A stretch of 64,000 nucleotides of DNA from Sphingobacteriia bacterium 24-36-13 (lineage in GTDB: Bacteria > Bacteroidota > Bacteroidia > Chitinophagales > Chitinophagaceae): positions 16,189-80,188 of the forward strand of contig NCHN01000012.1 of the NCBI GenBank assembly GCA_002281875.1. Reading direction: 5' to 3'. Shown piece by piece: positions 8,934 to 19,026 of the stretch. The notes beneath the pieces are model-generated. The model had not been told where the DNA came from, searched no databases, and was given only the letters and a program-made list of their open reading frames with translations. The position numbers and the translations under genes were made by a program. How positions within the stretch are numbered: the first letter of the stretch is position 1; the number at the start of each line of letters is the position of its first letter.

Positions 8934-10361
8934 ATGATTACTTTATTACTCATATTAACACCTCTGGTAGCCGGCTTAATTGCATTTGTATTAAAGCAAG
9001 GTAATTCGGCTAAAACTTTTGCTTTGTTAGCATCAATAGCAACATTAGCAATTGCATTGGTTGCCGTATTTACTACAGGAGAAATAGGATACGACGCCGC
9101 TTGGTTAAATAATTTAGGAAGTAGAATTACGTTAAAAGCAGACGGCATGGCCAAAATGCTGAGCCTATTAACAGCCGTATCCTTTCCTTTAATTTTTACT
9201 GCAGTTTACAATAATGAGTATAAAAACGCAGCATCTTTTTATGGATTGATGTTATTGTCTCAGGCAGGATTAATGGGAGTATTTCTAGCGTCTGATGCAT
9301 TATTGTTTTATTTTTTCTGGGAGTTAGCATTAATTCCAGTTTATTTTCTATGTTCTATTTGGGGTGGAGAAAAGAGAATTGCAGTTACGTTTAAATTCTT
9401 TGTATACACATTTATAGGGTCACTATTAATGCTGATTGGTTTATTATTCATGTACTTTAACACTGCTGATCAATCATTTTCATTACAGAGTTTTTACGCA
9501 GTTAAATTGACTGCACAACAAGAAACAATTATGTTCTGGTTATTCTTTATTGCTTTTGCCATAAAGATGCCCATTTTTCCTTTTCATACTTGGCAGCCAG
9601 ATGCTTATGAGCAATCGCCTACTGCTACTACAATGGTAATGAGTGGTATTATGGTTAAAATGGGGGTATTTGCAGTAATTAGATGGATACTTCCTATGTT
9701 CCCTAATGCGGCAGCTCAATCTGCAAATTTGGTAATCATACTTTCAATTATTGGTATGATTTACGCTTCATTAATTGCCATACGTCAAGACGATATTAAG
9801 CGCATGATTGCTTATTCTTCTATTGCACATATAGGTTTAATGAGTGCAGCAATGTTTACCAATAATCAAACTGCAATGGATGGTGTAATGATTCAAATGT
9901 TTAGTCATGGTGTAAATGTGATTGGACTATGGATTATTGCAGATTTAATTGAAAAGCAATTAGGCACCAGAAATATGAGTCAATTGGGTGGCTTGGCACA
10001 AAAAGCACCTGTGATGGCTATATTATTGGTAATCATGGCTTTGGCAAATGTGGCTTTACCACTCACGAATGCATTTATTGGAGAATTCTTGATGTTTAAC
10101 GGTTTGTTCCAATACAATATGGTAATGGCTGCTATTGCGGGCATTAGTATTATTTTGGCTGCTGTGTACACATTGAATATGGTACAGCGTGTGATTTATG
10201 GAGAATTAAATGTAATTACAGAAAAAGCAACAGATATTCCTTTGAATGTTAAATTAGCATTGGTGATAATTACTTTGCTGGTGCTTGTTTTTGGTGTATT
10301 TCCACAACCATTGCTGAATTTAACTGGTGACAGTGTTTCAGCATTATTTGTAAAAAAGTAA
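8934..10361 (+). CDS. nuoM: NADH-quinone oxidoreductase subunit M
   Basis: This 475-residue antiporter-like membrane subunit has conserved blocks FFWELALIPVYFL, KMPIFPFHTWQPDAYEQSP-type (a variant of the usual HTWLPDAH) and RMIAYSSIAHIGLM. About 14 hydrophobic helices are present. It begins 25 bases after nuoL and is followed by nuoN after 18 bases, the usual L-M-N order. Confidence 0.97.
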   Translation: MITLLLILTPLVAGLIAFVLKQGNSAKTFALLASIATLAIALVAVFTTGEIGYDAAWLNNLGSRITLKADGMAKMLSLLTAVSFPLIFTAVYNNEYKNAASFYGLMLLSQAGLMGVFLASDALLFYFFWELALIPVYFLCSIWGGEKRIAVTFKFFVYTFIGSLLMLIGLLFMYFNTADQSFSLQSFYAVKLTAQQETIMFWLFFIAFAIKMPIFPFHTWQPDAYEQSPTATTMVMSGIMVKMGVFAVIRWILPMFPNAAAQSANLVIILSIIGMIYASLIAIRQDDIKRMIAYSSIAHIGLMSAAMFTNNQTAMDGVMIQMFSHGVNVIGLWIIADLIEKQLGTRNMSQLGGLAQKAPVMAILLVIMALANVALPLTNAFIGEFLMFNGLFQYNMVMAAIAGISIILAAVYTLNMVQRVIYGELNVITEKATDIPLNVKLALVIITLLVLVFGVFPQPLLNLTGDSVSALFVKK

Positions 10362-10379
10362 AAGACCGATTTAGTAGTT

Positions 10380-11774
10380 ATGAACGCAATTATATTTTCA
10401 GCAATTCTAGGTGTGGTAATGATGTTTACAGGCATTTTTACCGATAAAAAACCGGTCATTACTTTAACGGCAATTATTTCATTAATTGTTTTATTAACTG
10501 TTAATTTATTAAATAGCTATGGCTTGTTTTCTATCCAAATAGATACCAAAGACTTATTGCATTTTAATAAATTGGGTTTGTTCTTTAACACATTAATGAT
10601 TGCAGCAACCCTCATTTTTGTTTTATTAAGTGGATCTGAAATTGAAAAAATCAGCAATAAGACAGCGGACTTTTATGCCCTTATTTTCTTTGTTTTATGT
10701 GGAACGGCAATACTTACTTCTTATAATGGTATGTTGATGTTGTTTTTAGGAATTGAAATTTTGTCTATTCCATTGTACATTTTAACAGGATCAGATAAGC
10801 ATAATCTTAAAAGCAATGAAGCTTCTCTTAAATATTTTTTAATGGGCTCATTTACAACAGGCATTATGTTGATGGGAATTGCTTTGTTGTATGGCGCCAC
10901 TGGTACTTTTGGAATGGCAAGCGTTGGAACTGGTGCTTTACCTCCATCGTCTGGCGTTCAAGGTCCTGCTTTTTTACAAGTAGCTGGATTACTTTTATTG
11001 TTTGCTGCAATGTGTTTTAAGGTTTCTGCTGCACCATTTCATTTTTGGACCCCTGATGTATATGATGGAGCCCCAAGTGTTTTCACTTCCTTTATGGCCA
11101 CCATTGTAAAAGCGGCTGGTTTTTTTGCTTTTATTAAATTGTTTGCTTCCAATGCAAGCTTACTAGGGCCTACCTGGAATATACTGCTCTCGTTTGTAAT
11201 TATAGCAACATTATTAGCTGGGAATATAACTGCTGTATTCCAGCGGAGTATCAAAAGAATGCTTGCCTATTCTAGTATTGCGCAAGTAGGGTTTATGTTA
11301 TTTGCTTTGTACAGCAATAATGACCTAGGAACAGAAGGGATATTATTGTATACCGTTGCTTATAGTTTAGCCACCATTGGATTCTTTGCGATATTAATGA
11401 AAGTGAAAGATTACACTTTTGATGGATTTAACGGTCTAGGTACCACTCAACCAGTCCTAGCATTTGTTGCTACTATCTGTTTATTATCGTTGGCCGGTAT
11501 TCCATTAACAGCTGGCTTTTTTGCCAAGTATTATATGTTGGCTTCTGTAGTTAAAGCTGGTGGACCTTTGTGGATGGTTATTGTTGCCGTATTATTTGCA
11601 GCAATAAGTGCTTATTATTATTTCAAAGTAATTCAAGCTATGTACTTTAAAGAAGGCCAACCAGAAACAACTGAAATTACGGGTGGATTCAAATTTGGGC
11701 TATTATTGGTGGCGGCTGCCATTGTATTAGTTGGCGTTCTTCCTTCAATAGTGCTCAATTGCTTCTATTTTTAA
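10380..11774 (+). CDS. nuoN: NADH-quinone oxidoreductase subunit N
   Basis: This 464-residue antiporter-like subunit shows FLGIEILSIPLYIL, KVSAAPFHFWTPDVYDGAPS and RMLAYSSIAQVGFM, all diagnostic of NuoN. It is the last gene of the nuo operon. A 63-base gap with no clear hairpin terminator separates it from the next + strand gene, so read-through into the ABC permease is possible. Confidence 0.97.
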   Translation: MNAIIFSAILGVVMMFTGIFTDKKPVITLTAIISLIVLLTVNLLNSYGLFSIQIDTKDLLHFNKLGLFFNTLMIAATLIFVLLSGSEIEKISNKTADFYALIFFVLCGTAILTSYNGMLMLFLGIEILSIPLYILTGSDKHNLKSNEASLKYFLMGSFTTGIMLMGIALLYGATGTFGMASVGTGALPPSSGVQGPAFLQVAGLLLLFAAMCFKVSAAPFHFWTPDVYDGAPSVFTSFMATIVKAAGFFAFIKLFASNASLLGPTWNILLSFVIIATLLAGNITAVFQRSIKRMLAYSSIAQVGFMLFALYSNNDLGTEGILLYTVAYSLATIGFFAILMKVKDYTFDGFNGLGTTQPVLAFVATICLLSLAGIPLTAGFFAKYYMLASVVKAGGPLWMVIVAVLFAAISAYYYFKVIQAMYFKEGQPETTEITGGFKFGLLLVAAAIVLVGVLPSIVLNCFYF

Positions 11775-11837
11775 CCACTCTTCATAATTAGACTGTTAAC
11801 TGTAAAGGGTTTAATCAATACGCTGTACCTTTAATTT

Positions 11838-13112
11838 ATGACAGCTTTTGACTCATTCACTTTGGCTTGGCGTACGGTAAAAAGCAATAAGCTTCGTGCG
11901 GGTATTACTATAGCAATTATCGCTTTCGGTATTATGGCATTAATAGGAATTATTACAGCCATTGAAGCGATGAATCAAAGTTTGAAAGAGAGTTTTTCAT
12001 CTATGGGAGCCAATTCGTTTAGCATTCGTTATAAGGATACTAGAGCCAGAATGGGACCCAATAGCGATGAAGTAAAAAAAACCAAACGAGGTTTAAAAGA
12101 GAAGAAATCAAATCTCAATAAACCACTTCGTTTAGAAGAAGTAGAGCGTTTTAAAGCCAATTATAATTTCCCTGGTGCATTAGTGAGTATTTACCGCAGA
12201 GGACCTGGCGGTCAAGAACTAAGATATGAGGATAGGAAAACCAATCCGCAGATATTGGTTTGGGGTGGCGATGAAAACTATTTGTTGGTGAATGGTTATA
12301 CTATTCAACAAGGTAGAAATTTAAATAATCTTGACGTTCAAAGCGGAAGAAACGTTTGTTTAATTGGAAGCAATGTGGCTACACGTTTATTTGGCGAAAG
12401 ACCTGAAAGATCTTTAGATAAAATTATTAAAGTAGGAAGTACACCATATAGGGTGGTAGGGTTACTTAAAAGTAAGGGTTCCAGCTCAATGCTTCGTCAA
12501 GATGATGTAATTGTAACATCTTATACCAATGTACGTAGGTATGCCAATATTGGACCTACTTATTTTATTGGCATCAATGTAACCGATATCAATGTTATAC
12601 CAGTTGCAACAGACGAAGCTACATCTGTGTTTAGAGCAATCAGAAAACTTCAACCCACAGAAGAAGTCAATTTCGTGATTGAAAAAAGCGACAAGTTTGC
12701 TGAAATGTTTATTGGCTTTTTAAGCAGTATTACTGGTGCAGCAAGTGCCATTGGTTTAATCACTTTAATTGGTGCTGCAATTGGGCTAATGAATATTATG
12801 CTAGTGGCTGTAAATGAGCGTACCAAGGAAGTTGGTTTAATTAAAGCGATTGGCGGCAAAAGTAAATATGTGCGTCAGCAATTTCTATTCGAAAGCATGA
12901 TTATTAGTTTGTTGGGTGCCATTTTCGGAATTATCCTTGGTATACTAGTAGGCAATGTATTTGGAATAATATTAGACACAGGATTTGTTGTTCCTTGGAC
13001 ATGGGTCTTTATTGGAATAGTTATCTGCTCAGTAGTTGGACTGGCTGCAGGTATTTATCCAGCAATGAAAGCAGCTAAATTAAATCCGATTGTAGCATTG
13101 AGATACGAATAA
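11838..13112 (+). CDS. MacB/FtsX-type ABC transporter permease
   Basis: This 424-residue protein has one hydrophobic helix near residues 20-45 (ITIAIIAFGIMALIGIITAIEA), a periplasmic MacB-type core domain, and three C-terminal helices from about residue 290. The FtsX-domain signature NIMLVAVNERTKEVGLIKAIGGKSK and the C-terminal ending YPAMKAAKLNPIVALRYE are typical of macrolide/lipoprotein-type exporters that use mechanotransmission. No ATPase partner gene is adjacent, so the ATPase must be encoded elsewhere. The substrate cannot be told. Confidence 0.9.
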   Translation: MTAFDSFTLAWRTVKSNKLRAGITIAIIAFGIMALIGIITAIEAMNQSLKESFSSMGANSFSIRYKDTRARMGPNSDEVKKTKRGLKEKKSNLNKPLRLEEVERFKANYNFPGALVSIYRRGPGGQELRYEDRKTNPQILVWGGDENYLLVNGYTIQQGRNLNNLDVQSGRNVCLIGSNVATRLFGERPERSLDKIIKVGSTPYRVVGLLKSKGSSSMLRQDDVIVTSYTNVRRYANIGPTYFIGINVTDINVIPVATDEATSVFRAIRKLQPTEEVNFVIEKSDKFAEMFIGFLSSITGAASAIGLITLIGAAIGLMNIMLVAVNERTKEVGLIKAIGGKSKYVRQQFLFESMIISLLGAIFGIILGILVGNVFGIILDTGFVVPWTWVFIGIVICSVVGLAAGIYPAMKAAKLNPIVALRYE

Positions 13113-13113
13113 A

Positions 13114-13827
13114 CTAATTGCGTTTTTTGTCCTCTTTCAATTTATCGTTGATATAGTATTTAATATCTTCTTCTTTAGGATGTTTTCTTAACCATTCATA
13201 AGTTGGTCTATGACGTTGTACAAAGTTTTGTAAAGCTTCATTTTTTAAACCACTGTATTTGGTTACAATTGCTGCTGAAAAACGATAATTGATGTATGCT
13301 TCTTTTTCGCTATTGTTAAATAACTCGGTGGCTTTTCTTTTACTTTTTTCTCTGCTAGAAAGTCTATTTAAACTAATACCAAAACCTGCGCCAGAATTGG
13401 ACAATTCAACTGCTTTAACTGGGGGGCTAACCATTGATTCTTTAAAGTCAGCTATTCTTTCTAAACTGTCTAAACTATACTGACTAACACCAGAGTTTTG
13501 AACAGTCACATTGTTTAGGTTGCGACTAATGGGAACCAAGAACAATTCTAATGTATCGGAGGCTGCAATCAACCCACTGTATAAAACAGTATCATAGTGA
13601 TAACCTACTGCGGAAACAGAAAGGATATCATTCTTACTTATTTCAATTTTAAATAGCCCTTTATTATTAGTTACAACAGTTTTCTTTTTATTGGTATTGG
13701 TAACACTTGCTAATTCAATTGGCTCATTACTTACGCTGTCTCTTAAATAACCCCAAACTATTTGTTGTTGCGCTTTCGCTACAAAACCAACCAAAACTAA
13801 TAGCAGTAAAAACAATATTTTTTTCAT
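13114..13827 (-). CDS. secreted protein with carboxypeptidase-regulatory-like domain
   Basis: The start at 13827 (MKKILFLLLLVLVGFVAKAQ) gives a clear signal peptide ending in AKAQ. An upstream in-frame alternative at 13842 would only add five residues. The following 75 residues (GYLRDSVSNEPIELASV, then VTNNKGLFKIE, SVSAVGYHYDTV) form a CarboxypepD_reg-like beta-sandwich as found at the N-terminus of TonB-dependent receptors. The C-terminal half is charged and unassigned. At 237 residues it is not a receptor. The stop lies one base from the end of the convergent ABC permease gene. Function is unknown; the envelope location is inferred. Confidence 0.82.
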   Translation of the reverse strand: MKKILFLLLLVLVGFVAKAQQQIVWGYLRDSVSNEPIELASVTNTNKKKTVVTNNKGLFKIEISKNDILSVSAVGYHYDTVLYSGLIAASDTLELFLVPISRNLNNVTVQNSGVSQYSLDSLERIADFKESMVSPPVKAVELSNSGAGFGISLNRLSSREKSKRKATELFNNSEKEAYINYRFSAAIVTKYSGLKNEALQNFVQRHRPTYEWLRKHPKEEDIKYYINDKLKEDKKRN

Positions 13828-13883
13828 AGTACAAAGATACAATTTACTTAAGGCTACCGCTTTTTTTACTCATTAAACACAAC

Positions 13884-13913
13884 AAAAAACCCACAGGCAG
13901 TTATACCTGTGGG
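13884..13913 (-). terminator. rho-independent terminator after the metalloprotease gene
   Basis: Read on the minus strand, the stem CCCACAGG / CCTGTGGG (13890-13897 with 13906-13913, 8-base loop) is followed by a T-run (TTTTTTGTTG). It lies 23 bases after the stop of the metalloprotease gene and before the next minus-strand gene. Confidence 0.85.
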
Positions 13914-13935
13914 CTATATTTAGTGTCAAAAGACT

Positions 13936-16503
13936 TTATTTAGGGTCTAATGCAACTTTGATTCTTTCAGCTAAATCTGCTAAGTGAATTTTACTCATTT
14001 TGTCTGCTGCGGTTGCAGAAGCACTATTTAATTGACTGCGAAGTCCAATTAATTGAGAACGTACTATTGCAGTTACGTCTGATTTCTTTGCATCAATACC
14101 AGCACTTGCACCACCAAAACTAATAGTGATTCCACCACCAGATGTAGGCGCAGGATTAATGATTGAAGTTAAACGATCTACATATGCTCTTTGCAACATT
14201 CTCTTATAAGTATCTATTGCTTTTTTACTGCTTAACTCATTAAAGATTGTTCCTTGAACATCGTTCAATAATTCCATTGCAGTATAGGCTTTATCTGCAC
14301 CAAAACGTTCAGCGCTTAACTGTAAGCGACCTAAACGATCTGTACTTACAATGCTATTTACTGTTCTTTCTTGAAGGCTCATGATAGGATCTGCGCTAAT
14401 AGGATTATTAAACTTATTCCACATTGCGCGATCTACTAACCAAGTTGGGGTTTCAAATACATTTTTATTGATAAATCCAACTGCTTCTTTTTGGCGAGTC
14501 TTAGGAACAATTTCATAAACAGCTTCATTTTGTTCTACTGTTTTAAATGTTTCATAAACACCACCAATATTGGTACTTACATGACCAATATATCTGTTAA
14601 ACTGACCTAATGTTTGGCCATACATGGTAGCTAAATTATTGTATTGGTCACCTTCTTCTTTAGTCCACTCTGGTAAACCTTTCATTACACGCTTCAAATT
14701 CATTACACCATATTCACTGGCTTTTACTGAATTGTCACTTAAGTCTTCGCTTTGACTTCTAGGGTCAACTCTATTACCACTTTCGTAGGTTCCAAACCAA
14801 TGACGAGGATTTTCTTTTAAAGCAGCAGTAACCATTTTATTGCTGTTCAATTTTGTTTCTTCTTCAGTGTTACCTGGAATATAACCATATCCCCATTTCA
14901 TTGCCCACTTATCGTAATCACCAATTCTTGGGTATAATCCTTTTCTACTAATATTGTCTTCTGGCTGTGCAACGTAGTTAAAACGAGCATAGTCCATAAT
15001 AGAAGCCGTATGTCCATTTGCTTCAACCCACTGCTTATCTCTTAATTTTTCTACAGGAGTTTGGCTACTACTTCCCATATTATGACGAAGTCCTAATGTA
15101 TGTCCCACTTCATGTGAAGAAACAAAACGAATTAAATCGCCCATTAATTGATCATCGTATTTCATGCTACGAGCACCTGGATCGTTTGGTCCTGCTTGCA
15201 ACATATACCAGTCATGAACCAACTTCATTACGTTGTGGTACCAGCCAATATGACTTTCTAAAATTTCACCACTTCTTGGATCGTGAACATTTGGTCCATA
15301 AGCATTTGGAATATCAGAAGCAAAATAACGAACTACAGAAAAACGAGCGTCTTCCATGCTCATAGTAGTATCGTTTACTGGCCATTCCTTTCCAACAATT
15401 GCATTTTTAAATCCTGCTTTTTCAAAAGCTGCTTGCCAATCGTTAATACCAGCAATTAGGTGAGATCGCCATTGCTTAGGAGTTGCTGGATCTATATAGT
15501 AAACAATTTGTTTTTTAGGTTCTACTAATTCACCTCTTCTCCATTTTTCCCACTCACCATCTTTAGGCTCTAATCTCCAACGAACTGCAAAACTTACGTC
15601 TTCTACTTTTTGCTGTGAATCGCTATAGCGTACAAAATCGTCGGTAAAGTATCCAACTCTTTTGTCAGCAATTCTACGTTGCATGGGTATTTTAGGTAAA
15701 AGCAATAATGAAGTATTGATTTCCATTGTTACCGCACCTGCATCTCTTGCAGCAGGAAGTGATGCACCTGAAGTTGGTAAACCTGGTATGCTAGGTCCAG
15801 CAAGGCCAGCAGAAGAGTTAAAAGTTTTAACGGTAACAATTTCCGTGTTAATTGGATAAGTACTAATTCTTCCAATATAAGAACGGTCTTGAGCTAAAGC
15901 AGTTAAGCTATATCTTCTTTTGATATTTGGATTAACGCTCACCGCTTGGTTATCACCTCTAAAGAATTCTGTAACATCAATTACAACACCAGAAGAGTCT
16001 TTACCAAATGCAGCAATTGGGAAAGCTGAAGCAATGGTATTTAAGTTGGAATTGGTAACTGCTCTATAAATGTCTTGATTTTCTTCGGCCTGGTTTACCA
16101 AAGTAATGGTACGTAAGAACACATTGTTGTTTGGTCCTCTTTCAAAAGTAATAGTTTGTTGGTTGGCAATTTCACCACCATAACCTGCGCCTGCAGGAAC
16201 TTTAGCAAAACGTACAACCGATAAAATTTCTCTACCTAAAATAGAGTCTGCAATTTCAAAATAGTATTTGTCTTCTACTTTGTGAACGGTAAAAAGGCCC
16301 GTTTTAGAAATTGCTTTTGATGTAATTACATCCTTATATGCTTTAGGCCCTTGTCTTTGAGCGGTTGGCATATTAGGCAAATTACCCATATTAGGCATTT
16401 GAGTTCCCGTACCTGGTGTTTGAGGTGGGGTTTGAGGACGCTGTTGTGCAAAAACGGATAGTGCAAGCATCAGCGCTGTACTGGAGAATAATAGTTTTTT
16501 CAT
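13936..16503 (-). CDS. secreted zinc-dependent metalloprotease (DUF5117/DUF5118 type)
   Basis: This 855-residue protein has an N-terminal signal peptide (MKKLLFSSTALMLALSVFAQ) and then a Pro/Gln-rich linker. The zinc motif HEVGHTLGLRHN (HExxHxxGxxH, metzincin type) is near residue 465, with NAYGPNVHDPRSGEI and SIMDYARFNY (Met-turn-like) around it. This arrangement is that of the DUF5117/DUF5118 metalloproteases common in Bacteroidota; their substrates are not established. It is a single-gene unit closed by the hairpin at 13884-13913. Catalytic residues look intact. Confidence 0.9.
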   Translation of the reverse strand: MKKLLFSSTALMLALSVFAQQRPQTPPQTPGTGTQMPNMGNLPNMPTAQRQGPKAYKDVITSKAISKTGLFTVHKVEDKYYFEIADSILGREILSVVRFAKVPAGAGYGGEIANQQTITFERGPNNNVFLRTITLVNQAEENQDIYRAVTNSNLNTIASAFPIAAFGKDSSGVVIDVTEFFRGDNQAVSVNPNIKRRYSLTALAQDRSYIGRISTYPINTEIVTVKTFNSSAGLAGPSIPGLPTSGASLPAARDAGAVTMEINTSLLLLPKIPMQRRIADKRVGYFTDDFVRYSDSQQKVEDVSFAVRWRLEPKDGEWEKWRRGELVEPKKQIVYYIDPATPKQWRSHLIAGINDWQAAFEKAGFKNAIVGKEWPVNDTTMSMEDARFSVVRYFASDIPNAYGPNVHDPRSGEILESHIGWYHNVMKLVHDWYMLQAGPNDPGARSMKYDDQLMGDLIRFVSSHEVGHTLGLRHNMGSSSQTPVEKLRDKQWVEANGHTASIMDYARFNYVAQPEDNISRKGLYPRIGDYDKWAMKWGYGYIPGNTEEETKLNSNKMVTAALKENPRHWFGTYESGNRVDPRSQSEDLSDNSVKASEYGVMNLKRVMKGLPEWTKEEGDQYNNLATMYGQTLGQFNRYIGHVSTNIGGVYETFKTVEQNEAVYEIVPKTRQKEAVGFINKNVFETPTWLVDRAMWNKFNNPISADPIMSLQERTVNSIVSTDRLGRLQLSAERFGADKAYTAMELLNDVQGTIFNELSSKKAIDTYKRMLQRAYVDRLTSIINPAPTSGGGITISFGGASAGIDAKKSDVTAIVRSQLIGLRSQLNSASATAADKMSKIHLADLAERIKVALDPK

Positions 16504-16817
16504 TGTCGCAATTAGAATAATTAAAAAAAATGCCTATAAAGATAGGGCTGTTGGGTTAGCAACAATCAATTAGGGAGACGGATTGGATGAATGGTGAACT
16601 TTTGAAATAAATCGGTAAAATACAATGAAAGAAAATTGTTCTCAAATTTGCTGCTTTAAATAAAATACCTAATTTGTAACCCCTTTGCGATGCGGATTTA
16701 AATTGTTTTGAAGAATTTCAAACAAATTGATAATTCAGAATAATTTTCATTAGCATTGTGAAGTAATTTTTTAAACCATTTGTTATTTTTTTTAAAAAAT
16801 CAAAAACCATTTGAGTC
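16504..16817. other. 314-base divergent intergenic region
   Basis: An AT-rich spacer between the minus-strand metalloprotease and the + strand exbB. It must hold both promoters, but I find no full TTTG-N20-TAnnTTTG match; CAAATTTG near 16650 is a one-mismatch -7 box. A weak TGTTG/CAACA stem is seen near 16550. Nothing else recognisable. Confidence 0.6.
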
Positions 16818-17675
16818 ATGGCTGAAACAAAACCAACCGCTGCAGTGAAAAGTGCAACTTCTACTCAACCGAAGAAGAGCAGCAACATTATTTCTTGGAT
16901 TGCTCCATTTGCTGGAGTTTTATTAGGGTACATTCTTTGGAGATTTGTACTAGGAACCAACAGTAATTTTACCAATCCAGATTTGGCTGGTGGTTTCTGG
17001 CCTAACCACAAAGGACCTTTAACTGGATTAGCTAAAATGTATGAAGGTGGTATCGTTGTACCTATCTTGATTGGTAACTTCATCATTGTATTGATTTTCG
17101 TTATCGAGCGTATGCTTACTGTAGTTAAAGCAACAGGTACTGCAAACAATGCAGAATTTGTTCGTAGCGTGCAGTTTCACCTTGCTAACAAAGAAGTAGA
17201 CAAAGCTTTGGCTGCTTGCGATAAGCAAAAAGGATCTGTAGGTAATGTAATGAAAGCAGGTCTTAAGAAGTACAAAGAAATGATTACCAATACTGAGTTA
17301 GAAACTGAACAAAAGGTATTGAACATTCAAAAAGAAATTGAAGAAGCAACTGCACTTGAATTACCAATGTTAGAAAAGAACTTAGTATTCTTATCTACTA
17401 TTGCTTCTGTAGCAACCCTATTAGGATTGTTCGGAACGGTATTAGGTATGATTAAATCTTTCTCTGCATTAGGAGAAGAAGGTGGTGGAGATGCTGCTCG
17501 TGAATTATCTAAAGGTATTTCTGAGGCATTGTTTAACACTGCATTAGGTATTGGTACTTCAGCTGTAGCGATCATTTTCTATAACGTGTTTACTACTCGT
17601 ATTGATGGTATCACTTACGGAATTGATGAGTCTGGATTCACTTTAACTCAAAGCTTTGCTGCTAACTACAAATAA
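16818..17675 (+). CDS. exbB: MotA/TolQ/ExbB proton channel family protein
   Basis: This 285-residue inner-membrane proton channel subunit energises TonB. A hydrophobic segment near residues 28-46 is followed by a second at about 80-97 (GIVVPILIGNFIIVLIFVIERML). The family C-terminal pair contains LVFLSTIASVATLLGLFGTVLGMIKSF and ISEALFNTALGIGTSAVAIIFYN. It is the first gene of an ExbB-ExbD-ExbD-TonB cluster, with 69 bases to the next gene. The N-terminal extension rich in Ala/Thr/Lys is typical of Bacteroidota members. Confidence 0.93.
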   Translation: MAETKPTAAVKSATSTQPKKSSNIISWIAPFAGVLLGYILWRFVLGTNSNFTNPDLAGGFWPNHKGPLTGLAKMYEGGIVVPILIGNFIIVLIFVIERMLTVVKATGTANNAEFVRSVQFHLANKEVDKALAACDKQKGSVGNVMKAGLKKYKEMITNTELETEQKVLNIQKEIEEATALELPMLEKNLVFLSTIASVATLLGLFGTVLGMIKSFSALGEEGGGDAARELSKGISEALFNTALGIGTSAVAIIFYNVFTTRIDGITYGIDESGFTLTQSFAANYK

Positions 17676-17744
17676 TTTCAAATTATTTGTGGAATTGGTA
17701 AAGATTTGAATCTTAATAAAAGTGAAACAGTAAAAAACTAAACA

Positions 17745-18395
17745 ATGGGTAGAGCCAAATTACCTCGGAAGAGTACAAACATCGATATGACCGCAATGTG
17801 CGATGTGGCCTTTCTCTTGTTGTCGTTCTTTATTTTGACGACCAAGTTTAAGCCTGCTGAAGCAATTGCAGTTACTACGCCTAAATCAGTTGCTGCAAAA
17901 GTGGCGCCCCAGAAGGATTATGTGATGGTAATCTTAGATGCAAACGGTAAAGTGTTTCTTGAAATGGACGATGAGTCTAAAAAAGAAGCAATCGCTAATG
18001 CACTAAATTCATCTCGAAATCTGGGCCTAAACACTGCTGCTTTTAAAAAGTCACTGTTTTATGGAGCTCCTTTTGGTAGCCTTGCATCATTCCTTGCCTT
18101 ACCTGAAGATCAGCGTAAAGGCGATAAGTTACCCGGTATTCCTGTAACGGATACGGCTAACAATGAATTGGTTACCTGGATGAGATTAACTAAAGATGCT
18201 TATTTAGGTGAAAAAGAGCCTGCATTCCTTTTAAAAGGAGACAATATGGCTAAATATCCTGCTTTCAAAGCAATCATTGATGCTTTCAAGAAGAACGATA
18301 TCTTGAAGTTTCAAATGGTAACCAGCCCAGAAGCAGCGCCAGTAGGAACTGATCTTTGGAAATTGAACCAGAAAGGGGAAAAACTAGAAGATTAA
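17745..18395 (+). CDS. exbD: ExbD/TolR family biopolymer transport protein, copy 1
   Basis: This 216-residue protein has a single N-terminal transmembrane helix holding the conserved aspartate: NIDMTAMCDVAFLLLSFFIL. The periplasmic domain is about 170 residues, longer than in E. coli ExbD (141 residues in all), as is usual for the first of two ExbD paralogues in Bacteroidota. It works with ExbB to couple proton flow to TonB. It sits between exbB and a second exbD. Confidence 0.92.
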   Translation: MGRAKLPRKSTNIDMTAMCDVAFLLLSFFILTTKFKPAEAIAVTTPKSVAAKVAPQKDYVMVILDANGKVFLEMDDESKKEAIANALNSSRNLGLNTAAFKKSLFYGAPFGSLASFLALPEDQRKGDKLPGIPVTDTANNELVTWMRLTKDAYLGEKEPAFLLKGDNMAKYPAFKAIIDAFKKNDILKFQMVTSPEAAPVGTDLWKLNQKGEKLED

Positions 18396-18433
18396 AGGAA
18401 ACTAATTTATAACGAAAACTAAATTCTACCAAC

Positions 18434-18991
18434 ATGGCAGAAATGGATACCTCGGGCGGCGGTGGCCACAAAAAAGGACCCGGCGTCAAGAAAGGAAAAA
18501 AACTATCAACCAGGGTTGACTTAACACCCATGGTGGACTTAGGTTTCTTGTTGATTACGTTTTTTATCTTCACTACAACCATGAGTCAACCAACGGCTAT
18601 GAGGCTTTTTTTACCAAAAGATGCTGATAAGCCCGAAGACCAGAATAAAGCAAAAGAGTCAGGTGTTATCACTTTGTTATTAGGCAAAGACAACAACGTC
18701 TTTTATTATGAAGGCCAATTGGAGTCAAATGGGTCTAATTTTAAATCATCCAACTTCAAGGAAATCAGAACTATTTTGATTGACAAGAAGAGAAATACTC
18801 CTGAAAAGGATTTGGTGGTTATCATTAAGCCTTCTGCAGATTGTACTTATAAGAATGTAGTGGATGTGTTAGATGAAATGGCTATTAACGTACTTAAAAA
18901 GTATGCATTGGTTGATATTTCCGAAGGCGAAGCGGCTTTGGTAAAAATCTCTGATGCAAGCGGAAGTGCAGGAGCTGGCGCATCTAATTAG
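18434..18991 (+). CDS. exbD: ExbD/TolR family biopolymer transport protein, copy 2
   Basis: This 185-residue second ExbD starts with a Gly/Lys-rich cytoplasmic leader. A helix carrying the key Asp follows (RVDLTPMVDLGFLLITFFIF), then a periplasmic domain ending in an Ala/Gly-rich tail. The sequence differs clearly from copy 1, so this is an old paralogue pair rather than a recent duplication. It is followed by tonB after 35 bases. Confidence 0.92.
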   Translation: MAEMDTSGGGGHKKGPGVKKGKKLSTRVDLTPMVDLGFLLITFFIFTTTMSQPTAMRLFLPKDADKPEDQNKAKESGVITLLLGKDNNVFYYEGQLESNGSNFKSSNFKEIRTILIDKKRNTPEKDLVVIIKPSADCTYKNVVDVLDEMAINVLKKYALVDISEGEAALVKISDASGSAGAGASN

Positions 18992-19026
18992 GATCAACAA
19001 GCAACTAACAAATAACATTTTTTACA